Source: Cyanobium sp. Tous-M-B4
Lineage (GTDB): Bacteria; Cyanobacteriota; Cyanobacteriia; PCC-6307; Cyanobiaceae
Assembly (NCBI RefSeq): GCF_024345395.1
Contig: NZ_JAGQBA010000004.1
Coordinates: 124,001 to 188,000, forward strand
Direction: 5' to 3'
Length of the DNA stretch: 64,000 nucleotides
A program made the translations under genes and the position numbers. Positions 1 to 8,143 of the stretch are shown piece by piece (position 1 is the first letter of the stretch; every line of letters begins with the position of its first letter). Below the pieces are notes generated by a model, which was not told where the DNA came from, searched no databases, and worked only from the letters and a program-made list of their open reading frames with translations.

Positions 1-716
1 AGTTGCTCTTGTCCGCTCGGCGGGCCCGCTTCTGGATCAAGCAGGACAAGTTGGAGTTGCGGGGTCTGCCCCTGTTGGAGCGTTCAGGGGCCGTCGGCTT
101 GAAGCTGGCGCTGAGTTCTGCAGATTGGTTCCCAACGACTGGCCAACTGATCGGTCGAGGACCAGTTCGGGGAGAACGGCGTCTGGCCGCTAGTGGAGTT
201 CAAACACTTTCGGCCCCTTCCCTCAGCGGTAATTCCCTGCTTCAGCTGATCGACCTACAGGCGCCGGTGCAGGTGCTTGATCCTGGCCGCAAGGGCCGTC
301 TTGATGCCAGCCATACCCGCCTAGACCTGGCACGGGAGCGCATTAGCAGTGCCCATCCATTCACCGCTGTGCTGGACCAGTCCCGGCTTAGCGGCACTGG
401 CTTTGAAGCGATTGGTCCTAGTCACACCTTGGTGGTTCCACTTAATTGCCGCCTAACCCAACCGACGGATTCCCTCGTCGCCAATAGCTGCAGCTGGAAT
501 TGGCAGACAAATCAGATTGAGGCCCTTGGTGCTGTCGAGCTGCGCCGCACCGCTCTAGCCCAGGTCACCCGCTCACAGAGGCTTCAGGGCGTGCTCACTA
601 AGCAGGGGATGGCTGTATTCAGCAGTCCGGGGGCACGGGTGGAAACTCGGGTGACTTTGCCCCCCCGGGCCCGATCAGGTCCTGATTCCCGCAAGCTGGC
701 TCCATTCGCTCTCTAA
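1..716 (+). CDS. lptC: LptC-like LPS export periplasmic protein (5' truncated)
   Basis: The reading frame is open from the window edge (first full codon at base 3), so the N-terminus is missing; about 237 C-terminal residues remain. The visible part is beta-rich with repeated short strands. It resembles the LptC/OstA-type periplasmic bridge proteins that pass lipopolysaccharide from the LptB-LptF/G ABC transporter to LptA. The other Lpt genes lie at 22.3-24.6 kb, so this gene is unlinked to them. Its last 98 bases overlap the convergent gene ending at 619. The assignment rests on overall resemblance rather than a sharp motif; another LPS-assembly beta-jellyroll protein is possible. Confidence 0.55.
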   Translation, partial: LLLSARRARFWIKQDKLELRGLPLLERSGAVGLKLALSSADWFPTTGQLIGRGPVRGERRLAASGVQTLSAPSLSGNSLLQLIDLQAPVQVLDPGRKGRLDASHTRLDLARERISSAHPFTAVLDQSRLSGTGFEAIGPSHTLVVPLNCRLTQPTDSLVANSCSWNWQTNQIEALGAVELRRTALAQVTRSQRLQGVLTKQGMAVFSSPGARVETRVTLPPRARSGPDSRKLAPFAL

Positions 717-1317
717 GCCGCTGGGACCAACCCTCGAGCCAGGTCAAATCGCTGCGGTTAAAGCAGCGTGGCGACCAGCCGGCAAGCACTACCAAGCCCC
801 TTGAGTCAATCGGCTGAACCACCACGGCTGGCACCCCAGGCAGCAGGCTCTCAAATTCAGCACGGCCTGGATAGAGGTTCAGATCTACAAGTGAGATGGC
901 GGCCCCTTTTTCCTGGGCTCGCTGGCAGATTGCCCCTGGTTCAAAGGCCACCGGCGCCAGCAGGCCGCGGCGCAGCAAACACTTGTTTTGCCACAGCACC
1001 ACCACCGCTGCCGCTGGGGTGGCGGTGAGCAACATCTGGCTACCCCAGCCCAATTCTTCTGCCAACTCTTCAGGTAGCCCATCTGCGAGCTCAACTCCCT
1101 GTACCCCTTCGAGGGCAACTCGGGCAGCCGCTTCGGGCAAGGCCCGGGTCCAGAGCACACCCACCAACATCAGAGCCACCGCCAAGAAACTGGCCAATAC
1201 GGCGGCTCGCTCAAGGGCGGGATCGATGCTGGTAGCGGTTGTTTGATTCAGTACAACCAGGGCTAGGGAGGCCACCCCAGAGAGAAAACAGACCCTTGCG
1301 GGTGTGGAGGGGGCCAT
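619..1317 (-). CDS. Cofactor assembly of complex C subunit B (CCB-type, cytochrome b6f haem attachment)
   Basis: A 232-residue protein from the ATG at 1317; an ORF extension to 1359 is possible but less like a start. Two hydrophobic segments near the N-terminus (about residues 10-27 and 36-56) are followed by a soluble domain with a TATPAAAVVVL-type strand and a run reading WLEGWSQRLRERM near the end. This layout matches the CCB2/CCB4-like proteins of cyanobacteria and plastids, which help attach haem ci covalently to cytochrome b6. It would sit in the thylakoid membrane. The 3' end overlaps lptC by 98 bases tail to tail. Family call is from recall of the pattern, not a profile search. Confidence 0.6.
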   Translation of the reverse strand: MAPSTPARVCFLSGVASLALVVLNQTTATSIDPALERAAVLASFLAVALMLVGVLWTRALPEAAARVALEGVQGVELADGLPEELAEELGWGSQMLLTATPAAAVVVLWQNKCLLRRGLLAPVAFEPGAICQRAQEKGAAISLVDLNLYPGRAEFESLLPGVPAVVVQPIDSRGLVVLAGWSPRCFNRSDLTWLEGWSQRLRERMEPACGNQDLIGPGGAKSPEFPPVPPDC

Positions 1318-1385
1318 GGGGGTTAAGCAGGAGGCGACAGCTGGGCCCGCAGGCGGCAAACTAGATCCATGTTGGGCCTGAACCG

Positions 1386-2081
1386 TTGCCCCCTTCCCTG
1401 CGTGTGACCCGTCGGTTTCCCTTATTGGCAGTTGTGGCAGCCCTGTTTATGGGCTTTGCAGCCATTTGGATGCCTGCCCCGGCTCTGGCAATTGCCGCAA
1501 GTGGTTTACCGGCCTCCGCTCCCGAGGAACGCATCCTTGACACCGCCGATGTGTTGAGCCGAGCAGCCATCGGCGAGCTCAGCAAAACCCTCGAAAGCTT
1601 TTCAGCAGAGCGGGTGGATGCCCACTTGATCACCGTTAACCGCCTTGACTACGGGCTGAGCCTTTCCCAGCTCGGCAATTCAGTCCTGGAGCGTTGGTCC
1701 GAGTCTGGGGGCGAGCCCAACCAGGTGCTTTTTTTAATTGACAGCCAGACGAACAGTGCGGCGGTGGTGACCTCCCCAGGTCTGGTTACCCAGCTTGATG
1801 CCAGCCTGCTGCGCAGCACGGCCCGAACCACGATGGCCCAGCCGATCCGAGATGGTGGTCGCTATCGCCAGGGCAGCCTCGATGCCATGACTCGCCTGCT
1901 CACAGTGCTGCAGGGAGGTGAGGATCCCGGCGAACCAATCACCGCTGAGGTTGTCAGCCAGCCCACCAATATCCCCACGAAGGAGGAAACGAAGTCAAGC
2001 AATGCCTTCACTTGGATTGTGGTGCTTCTAACCGTTGGCACGATTGTGCCCATGCTCACCTGGTGGGTCTTCTCGCGCTGA
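1386..2081 (+). CDS. psb32: TPM-domain thylakoid protein, Psb32-like
   Basis: A 231-residue protein beginning with TTG at 1386. It has an N-terminal hydrophobic signal/anchor (about residues 11-36, ending APALA), a TPM domain starting ILDTADVLS and containing the QVLFLIDSQTNSAAVVTSPGL strand region, and a C-terminal membrane helix (about 208-228) before a short WWVFSR tail. In the TPM family, Psb32 protects photosystem II from photodamage and speeds its repair; plant TLP18.3 is the relative. The gene is followed four bases later by pxcA, so the two are probably co-transcribed. An ATG at 1450 would cut into the signal peptide, so the earlier start is preferred. Confidence 0.75.
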   Translation: MPPSLRVTRRFPLLAVVAALFMGFAAIWMPAPALAIAASGLPASAPEERILDTADVLSRAAIGELSKTLESFSAERVDAHLITVNRLDYGLSLSQLGNSVLERWSESGGEPNQVLFLIDSQTNSAAVVTSPGLVTQLDASLLRSTARTTMAQPIRDGGRYRQGSLDAMTRLLTVLQGGEDPGEPITAEVVSQPTNIPTKEETKSSNAFTWIVVLLTVGTIVPMLTWWVFSR

Positions 2082-2085
2082 TCCG

Positions 2086-3231
2086 ATGGCACTAACCAAC
2101 TGGATGGGGGCATTTGGGCGCGCCCAAGCCCTAGACCTCAGCAACGATTTGGAGCGCGGTTATGAATCTGCCCTGCTCATCCAGAGCATTGAGCTAGAGC
2201 ACTACAACGACCGGCCCGTACGGCCGGAATTGGACCTGCGTATTCCCAGGTCGGCCCAAGCCCAGTTGCTGCGTCGTTTCCGAGCTGCGCTAGAGGTCTG
2301 CCGCCAGTCTGTACAAACCCTGCAGGGCCACCGAGGCGAGCTGGCCGGTCAGGAAATCCGCCAGTTTCAACTGATTGAGTCTGTAGTTGCCCGCTACGCG
2401 GCCAGTAGGGATCCTCTGCCTGCCATCTCTCGCTCTCCTGAGGTGCTGCCCCGCAGCCTGATTGGTGTTGTTGATCAGGTACGTCGCCAGCTCGACCCCG
2501 AGGCAGAAGCGAATGTGGTGGCGGGCTTTCGCCGGCGCAGAGACTCCACTTTGGTGTCATTGCGCATCCTGCTACTGCTGATTTTGGTGCCGGTGCTGGT
2601 TCAGCAGATCAGCCGCACCTATGTGGTTTCGCCCCTAGTAGATCGCTTCGCTCCAGACAACGCTTTTCTTACCTATCCCAAACCAAAACTTGAGGAAAAG
2701 GCGGTTGAGAAATTGCGTCTTTTCCAGGCGGAGATTGAATTTGATGCCCTTTTAAACGGCAATCCCCTGCCAACCCGTGATGAGCTGCAGATGCAGCTGG
2801 CGAACAAGGCTCAGACGCTAAAGGATGAAGCCGATCTGGAAAGCACCCACGCCATTAAGAACGTGTTTGCCGATCTTGGTGGTCTGGTTGGTTTTGTTTG
2901 CGTTTGCTTGTTTGGTCGCCGTGATCTTCAGGTGTTGCGCGGTTTTCTTGATGAGCTCGTTTACGGATTGAGCGACAGCGCCAAGGCCTTCGGAATTATA
3001 CTGTTTACCGATATTTTTGTCGGCTTTCACAGCCCGGAGGGCTGGACAGTACTGCTGGATGGCGTCGCTAACCACCTCGGCCTGCCCGCCCAGGAGAATT
3101 TCATAATGTTATTCATTGCCACCTTCCCGGTGGTTTTAGCAACTGTGTTCAAATACTGGATTTTCCGCTATCTCAACCGTGTATCACCCTCTTCTGTGGC
3201 CACGCTCCACAACATGAACGGTGGTGGTTGA
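2086..3231 (+). CDS. pxcA: Proton extrusion protein PxcA (CemA/PcxA family)
   Basis: A 381-residue protein from ATG 2086, four bases after psb32. An upstream extension to 2035 would overlap psb32 and is rejected. The N-terminal half is soluble and helical. From about residue 155 there are several membrane segments (LRILLLLILVPVLVQQI, then GGLVGFVCVCLFG, AFGIILFTDIFVGFHSPEGW, and FIMLFIATFPVVLATVFKYWIF). The FTDIFVGFHSPEGW segment with the RYLNR tail is typical of CemA/PxcA. These proteins act in light-dependent proton extrusion and in adapting to light shifts. The stop overlaps the start of cobU by 11 bases, indicating translational coupling. Confidence 0.88.
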   Translation: MALTNWMGAFGRAQALDLSNDLERGYESALLIQSIELEHYNDRPVRPELDLRIPRSAQAQLLRRFRAALEVCRQSVQTLQGHRGELAGQEIRQFQLIESVVARYAASRDPLPAISRSPEVLPRSLIGVVDQVRRQLDPEAEANVVAGFRRRRDSTLVSLRILLLLILVPVLVQQISRTYVVSPLVDRFAPDNAFLTYPKPKLEEKAVEKLRLFQAEIEFDALLNGNPLPTRDELQMQLANKAQTLKDEADLESTHAIKNVFADLGGLVGFVCVCLFGRRDLQVLRGFLDELVYGLSDSAKAFGIILFTDIFVGFHSPEGWTVLLDGVANHLGLPAQENFIMLFIATFPVVLATVFKYWIFRYLNRVSPSSVATLHNMNGGG

Positions 3232-3781
3232 TTTTTGCCAGCCATGCACGCTCGTGCTTGGTCCTGCCCGCAGTGGCAAGAGCCGCTGGGCCGAGCACCT
3301 CGCTATGCAGTCGGGCCTACCGGTTACCTACTTGGCAACCGGGCCTCGGCCAACACAAGACGATGCAACCTGGTTGGCAAGGGTTGAGGCCCACGCCGCT
3401 AGACGTCCACCGCACTGGAACGTCTTGGAGGTTGATAGCGCCTTGGCCGGCGCCCTCGACTCTCTAAGCCCGCCTGGGTTTGCTCTGGTCGATTCCCTCG
3501 GCACCTGGGTCGCTGCTGGCCTCGAGCTCGATGCTTCTGCTTGGCAACAGCGCTGTACAGGCCTTGGCCAAAGCTTGAGCCGCTGCAAGGTGCCCGTGCT
3601 GCTCGTGAGTGAGCAAACTGGTTGGGGCGTAGTGCCAGCCACCGCGATCGGCGGTTTATTTCGCGATCGGCTTGGCTCTTTGGAGCAGCAGCTTGCCCCC
3701 CTCTGCGCTGCTATCTGGCTTGTGGTTGCGGGCCGCGCGCTCAATCTGAGCAACCTGGGTTTTGCCGTACCACCCCCTTGA
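3221..3781 (+). CDS. cobU: Adenosylcobinamide kinase / adenosylcobinamide-phosphate guanylyltransferase
   Basis: A 186-residue enzyme from GTG 3221 (GTG 3224 is an equal alternative). The P-loop reads LGPARSGKSRWAE near residues 13-25, followed by VTYLATGPRP, both hallmarks of CobU/CobP. It phosphorylates adenosylcobinamide and transfers GMP to it in the nucleotide-loop stage of (pseudo)cobalamin synthesis. It lies in a psb32-pxcA-cobU-trmL string with overlaps at both ends, so it is unlikely to have its own riboswitch here. It links functionally to the riboswitch-hupE-cobW cobalt genes at 8.1-10.1 kb. Confidence 0.9.
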   Translation: MVVDFCQPCTLVLGPARSGKSRWAEHLAMQSGLPVTYLATGPRPTQDDATWLARVEAHAARRPPHWNVLEVDSALAGALDSLSPPGFALVDSLGTWVAAGLELDASAWQQRCTGLGQSLSRCKVPVLLVSEQTGWGVVPATAIGGLFRDRLGSLEQQLAPLCAAIWLVVAGRALNLSNLGFAVPPP

Positions 3782-3783
3782 TC

Positions 3784-4269
3784 GTGCCGCGGATCGTTTT
3801 GTTCCAGCCGCAAATTCCACCCAACACAGGCAATGTGGCTCGCACCTGCGCCGCCACTGGCACGGAGCTGCACCTTGTGGAGCCCCTGGGCTTCCAAATC
3901 GATGATCGCCAGCTCAAACGTGCTGGCCTCGACTACTGGCCCCTGGTGTCCTTGCAGCGCCATGTCGACTGGTCAGCGTTTGCTGATCATCGAGTCCGCA
4001 GCGGCGGTCGCCTGATCGCCCTTAGTAGCCATGCAAGCCAGCCCTACACCAGTTGGCAATTTGAACCCGATGACTGGCTGCTGTTTGGCCGCGAAACCGA
4101 CGGCCTGCCAACGGATGTGCTGGGCTCGGCCGATGCCGCCCTCACGATCCCAATGTCAGGCGCCAAGCGGCCCCAGCAGGCCGGAGTGCGTAGCCTCAAC
4201 CTCTCCGTATCGGTTGGGGTCGTGTTGTTTGAGGCGCTACGACAACAGAACTTGCTGACATTGGCGTGA
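3784..4269 (+). CDS. trmL: tRNA (cytidine(34)-2'-O)-methyltransferase
   Basis: A 161-residue SPOUT methyltransferase. I place the start at GTG 3784, just after the cobU stop; TTG 3778, overlapping that stop, is the alternative. The opening motif RIVLFQPQIPPNTGNVARTC is the classic TrmL (YibK) N-terminus. LLFGRETDGLP and RSLNLSVSVGVVLFEALRQ are the SAM-binding trefoil-knot motifs. The enzyme methylates the ribose of the wobble base in tRNA-Leu isoacceptors. Length matches the family (about 155-160 residues). It is the last gene of the psb32-pxcA-cobU-trmL run. Confidence 0.92.
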   Translation: MPRIVLFQPQIPPNTGNVARTCAATGTELHLVEPLGFQIDDRQLKRAGLDYWPLVSLQRHVDWSAFADHRVRSGGRLIALSSHASQPYTSWQFEPDDWLLFGRETDGLPTDVLGSADAALTIPMSGAKRPQQAGVRSLNLSVSVGVVLFEALRQQNLLTLA

Positions 4270-4404
4270 TCCCCTGAAGTGACAGGGATCTGGTCAGCCC
4301 ATCCGCGTTTGTTGTCGCAAGGAGCACTTGTGGCGCTGAGTTCCGTCCGCTACTGTCTGGCCGGCTTGGGGATATCGGCTTCTTCAAAAGCTTTGTCCGA
4401 CTGA

Positions 4405-5436
4405 ATGAAATGCATGAAGCCTTTGCAAACGACTCTGCGATTCCTGATCCCCTGCGCCATTGCCCTGCCGGCAGTGGTCGCAGCTCTTGACCCCGCCGAT
4501 ATCGAGAAGGCTTCTGTTGATTCTTTGATCGCCGCCCTACCTGCCCCCAGCATCGACAAGATCTGGGTGAAGGTGCGCCAGCCCATCAGCGTTGAAGAGC
4601 TTTCCGGCAGCCTCAAGCTTGATGAAGAGCGGCTGGCCAAGCTCAATGATGTCAACGAAGACCACCATTTCCGTCAAGGTGACTGGCTGGTTGTTCCCAG
4701 CCAGCAATCGAGGCAAATAAAGCAGCTGGCAGCGATCGATACCAGTGAGTTGCGTCGTACACCCCCTCTCCAGTCCCTGCCGCCTGTGGAGGACCGTGCT
4801 GTTGTCCGCTTTGGCGACACGGTCGTAAAGATTGCTCAGCGCTATGGACTGACCCTGCAGGAACTGCTGCGTCTGAATCCTGGCCTTGAAACAGCACGTC
4901 TTGTGGTCGGCAGCCAAGTACGGCTAGCCCAGGCATCATCCGGTCGCACCCGCATGGTGCTGGGGCTCAAGCCAACCACTAGCGGTGGTATCAGTTGGCC
5001 TGAATTGCCTGGTTTTGATGAGCTCAACAAGCCCTTCTCTGGCCCTAGCTCAGCTCAGGGCTGGATTTGGCCGACCAAGGGAGTTTTTACTTCCGGTTAC
5101 GGCTGGCGCTGGGGACGCATGCACAAGGGCATCGACGTGGCAAACAACGTGGGGACCCCGATCGTGGCGGCCAAGGCTGGTCGCGTGGTCTTCTCTGGCT
5201 GGCACGACGGCGGCTACGGCTACTTGGTGACCCTGGCCCATGCCGATGGCAGCCGTTCCCTTTACGGCCACAACAGCCGTCTGATGGTCCGGGTAGGGCA
5301 GGATGTTGAACAGGGATCTTTGATATCCCATATGGGCAGCACAGGCCGAAGCACCGGCCCCCACCTGCACTTCGAGGTACACCCCCCTAGTTCCGGGGCT
5401 GCCAACCCACTCCATTTCCTGCCACCTAGAGCCTGA
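4405..5436 (+). CDS. LysM-containing M23 peptidoglycan endopeptidase
   Basis: A 343-residue exported protein with a signal peptide (about residues 1-27, ending VVAA). Two LysM-like repeats sit at about 56-99 (ending GDWLVVPS) and 132-174 (VVRFGDTVVKIAQRYGLT...). A C-terminal M23 (lysostaphin/LytM) domain covers about 218-330. Zinc ligands are visible as H240-K-G-I-D244 and the H320-L-H322-FEV motif, so it should be catalytically active. It would cut peptide bridges in peptidoglycan in the periplasm, in growth or division. A weak promoter-like pair (TTGTGG at 4329, 16-base spacer, TACTGT at 4351) lies upstream. ATG 4414 is an alternative start. Confidence 0.87.
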   Translation: MKCMKPLQTTLRFLIPCAIALPAVVAALDPADIEKASVDSLIAALPAPSIDKIWVKVRQPISVEELSGSLKLDEERLAKLNDVNEDHHFRQGDWLVVPSQQSRQIKQLAAIDTSELRRTPPLQSLPPVEDRAVVRFGDTVVKIAQRYGLTLQELLRLNPGLETARLVVGSQVRLAQASSGRTRMVLGLKPTTSGGISWPELPGFDELNKPFSGPSSAQGWIWPTKGVFTSGYGWRWGRMHKGIDVANNVGTPIVAAKAGRVVFSGWHDGGYGYLVTLAHADGSRSLYGHNSRLMVRVGQDVEQGSLISHMGSTGRSTGPHLHFEVHPPSSGAANPLHFLPPRA

Positions 5437-5450
5437 TAAACTCAATCAAC

Positions 5451-5524
5451 GGCTCGGTAGCTCAGCTGGTTAGAGCGTGGGATTCATAACCCCAAGGTCG
5501 GGAGTTCAAGTCTCCCCCGAGCCA
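5451..5524 (+). tRNA. tRNA-Met (CAT anticodon)
   Basis: A full 74-base cloverleaf can be drawn: acceptor GGCTCGG/CCGAGCC with discriminator A, D-arm GCTC/GAGC, anticodon loop TTCATAA, five-base variable loop AGGTC, T-arm GGGAG/CTCCC with TTCAAGT. The anticodon stem has an A31-C39 mismatch next to the loop. The CCA end is not encoded. The D-arm and acceptor start (paired G1) fit an elongator rather than an initiator tRNA. A CAT anticodon could also belong to a lysidine-modified tRNA-Ile2, which cannot be excluded by eye. Confidence 0.93.
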
Positions 5525-5535
5525 TTTCTTTGACT

Positions 5536-5559
5536 GGGCCTGGATTCAGGCCCTTTTTT
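5536..5559 (+). terminator. Intrinsic terminator after tRNA-Met
   Basis: A perfect 7-bp stem (GGGCCTG / CAGGCCC, loop GATT) at 5536-5553 is followed by six T residues (5554-5559). It is a textbook intrinsic terminator placed 11 bases after the tRNA and ends transcription before the convergent gene at 5580. Confidence 0.92.
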
Positions 5560-5579
5560 ATTTTCTATCTATTTGCTTA

Positions 5580-5936
5580 CTAGCGCAATTCGACTGTGTT
5601 GAGCCTTTCTCGAAATGAGGCCACGTCGCCGTGATCGCTTGCCATGCTGCTCACCAGCTCAAACGGATCTGGATCAAGCTTTAGCTGTTGAACATCCGGC
5701 GAGGCGGAGGAGGCGCCAGCAGTTATGGCAGCACCACCCCGTCTTCCACGGACATAGCCCTGGGAGCGCCCCTCAATTGCCCGAATCAAGGACTTGCTGC
5801 GATTGACCTCGCCGATGCTCTGGCCTTCCTTGGGCCGGACCAAAGGGTTGCCTTTCAGCTCAGAGCGCAGCTGGCTAAGCAGACGGAAATGCCCAGTCGT
5901 GTTGTATTTCCGCAGCACACTCGGCTCCCAAGCCAT
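5580..5936 (-). CDS. Conserved picocyanobacterial protein of unknown function (MAWEPSVL family)
   Basis: A 118-residue soluble protein. I chose ATG 5936 because a GGAG sits eight bases upstream and the product then starts MAWEPSVLRKYNTTGHFRLL. Longer versions (up to 6068) run into the divergent peroxiredoxin promoter. The first 60 residues look basic and helical; a glycine/alanine-rich linker around residues 65-80 (RRGGAAITAGASSA) separates a short acidic C-terminal part. I recall similar proteins in marine Synechococcus and Prochlorococcus, but no function. No cysteine pair, membrane segment or known motif is seen. Confidence 0.7.
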   Translation of the reverse strand: MAWEPSVLRKYNTTGHFRLLSQLRSELKGNPLVRPKEGQSIGEVNRSKSLIRAIEGRSQGYVRGRRGGAAITAGASSASPDVQQLKLDPDPFELVSSMASDHGDVASFRERLNTVELR

Positions 5937-6081
5937 CGCCATCACTCCCATAGACATCGCAAGGATCAGCCTATGGCCCCGCCAGCCTGGATCATGTGAT
6001 AAATTGTGAACAGCAACTGGTAGTCGATCCGACTTTGGACTGAAGTCCCCAGTGTGCCCAGTCCTCACTTACTTAACCAGC

Positions 6082-6672
6082 ATGTCCCGGCTAGTTGGCC
6101 TGCAGGCTCCCGATTTCACAGCCACCGCCGTAGTGGATCAGGAATTCAAGGAGATCAGTCTCTCCCAGTTCCGCGGCAAATACGTGGTGCTGTTCTTCTA
6201 TCCCCTCGACTTCACTTTTGTCTGCCCAACGGAGATCATCGCTTTCTCCGAGCGCTACAACGACTTCTCCAGCCGCAACTGCGAAGTGCTGGGTGTTTCA
6301 GTAGATAGCCAGTTCAGTCACCTCGCCTGGGTTCAGACGGATCGTAAGAACGGTGGTATTGGTGATATTGCCTATCCCCTCGTTGCCGACCTCAAGAAGG
6401 ACATCGCCCGCTCCTACGAAGTCCTCGATGAGGAAGCAGGTGTCGCCCTACGTGGTCTGTTCATCATTGATCCTGATGGCGTGATCATGCAGAGCACAAT
6501 CAACAATCTGCCCGTGGGCCGCAGTGTGGACGAGACCCTGCGTCTGCTGCAGGCCTTCCAGCACATCCGCAACAACCCCGACGAAGTCTGCCCCGCAAAC
6601 TGGAACCCAGGTGATAAGACCATGAATCCCGACCCGGTTAAGAGCAAGGAGTTCTTTGCCGCCGTCAACTGA
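6082..6672 (+). CDS. 2-Cys peroxiredoxin
   Basis: A 196-residue typical 2-Cys peroxiredoxin (AhpC/TSA type). The peroxidatic cysteine is C48 in FVCPTE and the resolving cysteine is C170 in EVCPANW. The GGIGD motif (residues 91-95) is one half of the pair linked to sensitivity to over-oxidation. The enzyme reduces hydrogen peroxide and alkyl hydroperoxides using thioredoxin, protecting photosynthesis. The ATG at 6082 gives the family length; a GTG at 6052 in frame is an alternative. A terminator follows 44 bases after the stop, so it is probably monocistronic. Confidence 0.95.
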   Translation: MSRLVGLQAPDFTATAVVDQEFKEISLSQFRGKYVVLFFYPLDFTFVCPTEIIAFSERYNDFSSRNCEVLGVSVDSQFSHLAWVQTDRKNGGIGDIAYPLVADLKKDIARSYEVLDEEAGVALRGLFIIDPDGVIMQSTINNLPVGRSVDETLRLLQAFQHIRNNPDEVCPANWNPGDKTMNPDPVKSKEFFAAVN

Positions 6673-6715
6673 TTTCTATCAAGCTTCAATTTTTTGATCC
6701 TCAGCGATCAAACCC

Positions 6716-6738
6716 GGGGGCCTTTGGCCCCCTTTTTT
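6716..6738 (+). terminator. Intrinsic terminator of the peroxiredoxin gene
   Basis: A perfect 7-bp stem GGGGGCC/GGCCCCC with a TTT loop (6716-6732) is followed by six T residues (6733-6738). It stands between the plus-strand peroxiredoxin gene and convergent purQ. It lacks a matching T-tract for the minus strand, so it is directional. Confidence 0.92.
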
Positions 6739-6772
6739 ACGACCGCTTGCTATGTGTCGAGTTTGCCAGCCT

Positions 6773-7426
6773 TCAATTGCGCAGGCTGCTAAGCAGTCTC
6801 AATCCGTCTAGCCCCCCTGTGATCGGGTCGCAGGCGCGCTCCGGATGGGGCATCAGACCCAACACATTGCCGCCTGCGTTGGTTAGGCCCGCCACATCAC
6901 CAACCGAACCGTTGGGATTGCTTGAGTAGCGCAACACCACCTGACCATTTGCTTCGAGCTCAGCCAGTTGCTCGCTCTCGCACTGGTATCGCCCCTCCCC
7001 ATGGGCGATTGGCAGCACGATCGCTTCTGCCTCGCTGTACCCTCTCAGCCAGCGACAGTTGCCCGGATTAACGCTCAGCGGTGTTGGTTCACAGAGAAAA
7101 TGCAGCCGAGCATTGCGGGTGAGAGCCCCTGGCAATAACCCCATTTCTGTGAGTACCTGAAAGCCATTGCAGATACCCAATACCGCACCGCCTGCTTCAG
7201 CGAAAAGCTTCACCGACTCCAATACGGGGGCAAACCTGGCAATTGCACCGCAGCGCAAATAGTCTCCATAGCTGAAGCCGCCAGGGATCACCACTGCGTC
7301 TAGGCCGCTGAGATCGCGCTCCTCATGCCAAAGGAACCGGGTCGGTAGACCGACGCACCCCTCTAAGGCCCAGCGCATATCCCGGTCACAATTTGAGCCT
7401 GGGAACACCACGATGCCAATGGTCAT
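6773..7426 (-). CDS. purQ: Phosphoribosylformylglycinamidine synthase, glutaminase subunit PurQ
   Basis: A 217-residue class I glutamine amidotransferase. The nucleophile is C86 in [10 protein letters not shown], and the catalytic His/Glu pair lies in MPHPERA near residue 198. It supplies ammonia from glutamine to PurL in step four of purine synthesis. The start overlaps the purS stop by four bases (ATGA), so the two are translated in a coupled way as in other bacteria with the three-part PurSQL enzyme. purL is not in this window. Confidence 0.97.
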   Translation of the reverse strand: MTIGIVVFPGSNCDRDMRWALEGCVGLPTRFLWHEERDLSGLDAVVIPGGFSYGDYLRCGAIARFAPVLESVKLFAEAGGAVLGICNGFQVLTEMGLLPGALTRNARLHFLCEPTPLSVNPGNCRWLRGYSEAEAIVLPIAHGEGRYQCESEQLAELEANGQVVLRYSSNPNGSVGDVAGLTNAGGNVLGLMPHPERACDPITGGLDGLRLLSSLRN

Positions 7427-7695
7427 TGCTGCTCCTCCCCGGCCTTTTCATGCAGCTCTAGCTGCCAATTTTCGATCACAGGATTGGCAAACAAGCGATC
7501 ACTGAGTAGTTCCAGCTGAGCTTGGGCGGTGGTTTTGTCCGGAGCCTCCAGTTCCAGCTCTATTGCCTTGCCGATGCGCAGGCTGCGGACGCCGTCGACG
7601 CCGAGTCGGGCTGCTGCAGCCCTGGTGGCCTCGCCAGCCGGATCAAGCACCGAGGGCCGAAGTGAAACCTGAACGCGAGCGCGGAAGAGTGGCAC
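7423..7695 (-). CDS. purS: Phosphoribosylformylglycinamidine synthase subunit PurS
   Basis: A 90-residue protein from GTG 7695. The [18 protein letters not shown] opening and the [15 protein letters not shown] strand are typical of PurS, the small dimeric subunit that bridges PurQ and PurL. It is a little longer than average because of an acidic, glutamine-rich tail (GEEQQ). It is first in a purS-purQ operon. The 94-base region to the divergent gene at 7790 must hold its promoter and contains the palindrome CTGACGTCAG at 7741-7750. Confidence 0.95.
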   Translation of the reverse strand: MPLFRARVQVSLRPSVLDPAGEATRAAAARLGVDGVRSLRIGKAIELELEAPDKTTAQAQLELLSDRLFANPVIENWQLELHEKAGEEQQ

Positions 7696-7789
7696 CAGAG
7701 GAGCAGGAGGTTTGTTAAATCTTGGCAGCCCGATGGCCCGCTGACGTCAGTTTTGGTCAGCTTGAAAGCAGCCCCCTGGCATTTCAGCC

Positions 7790-8143
7790 GTGGCTTGGCG
7801 CTTCAACCCAGTTCCTATTGGCTTCTTGCCAGCCTGCAGGGCAGTGCTGGCAGGCTTGATAGCCATTTGTGCGCCAGCTGCGCTGGCCCAGCCGTTGCAG
7901 TGCCGTCTGGCTGATGGTCCTTGGCAGCCATGCACGATGCTCGTTGAAGCCCCGGCAGGTGAGTTGCCTATTCGGTGGACGATTGAGCTCGGCCCACGTC
8001 GAATTGACTTCCGCCACGACGGCAGCGGCACGGTGCAGATGCTTGATTCAGCTGGGTGGTTGCCGGTTGATACCAGCTGGATTGCGGGGCCTGCGCTCTG
8101 CTGGAACGGGCTATGCGCCCAAGGGGATATCCCCTTGGATTGA
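7790..8143 (+). CDS. Exported conserved protein of unknown function
   Basis: A 117-residue protein from GTG 7790 with a signal peptide (hydrophobic residues about 12-33, ending APAALAQ). The mature part contains QCRLADGPWQPCTMLVE, a strand pair RWTIELGPRRIDFRHDGSG, and a tail ALCWNGLCAQGDIPLD, giving four cysteines likely to form two disulfides in the periplasm. I recall similar small exported proteins in picocyanobacteria but no known role. It ends one base before the convergent cobW gene. Confidence 0.65.
   Translation: MAWRFNPVPIGFLPACRAVLAGLIAICAPAALAQPLQCRLADGPWQPCTMLVEAPAGELPIRWTIELGPRRIDFRHDGSGTVQMLDSAGWLPVDTSWIAGPALCWNGLCAQGDIPLD

Noticed and set aside
3328-3963. 211-codon open frame on the minus strand
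   Set aside because: Antisense to cobU and trmL, both supported by clear motifs.
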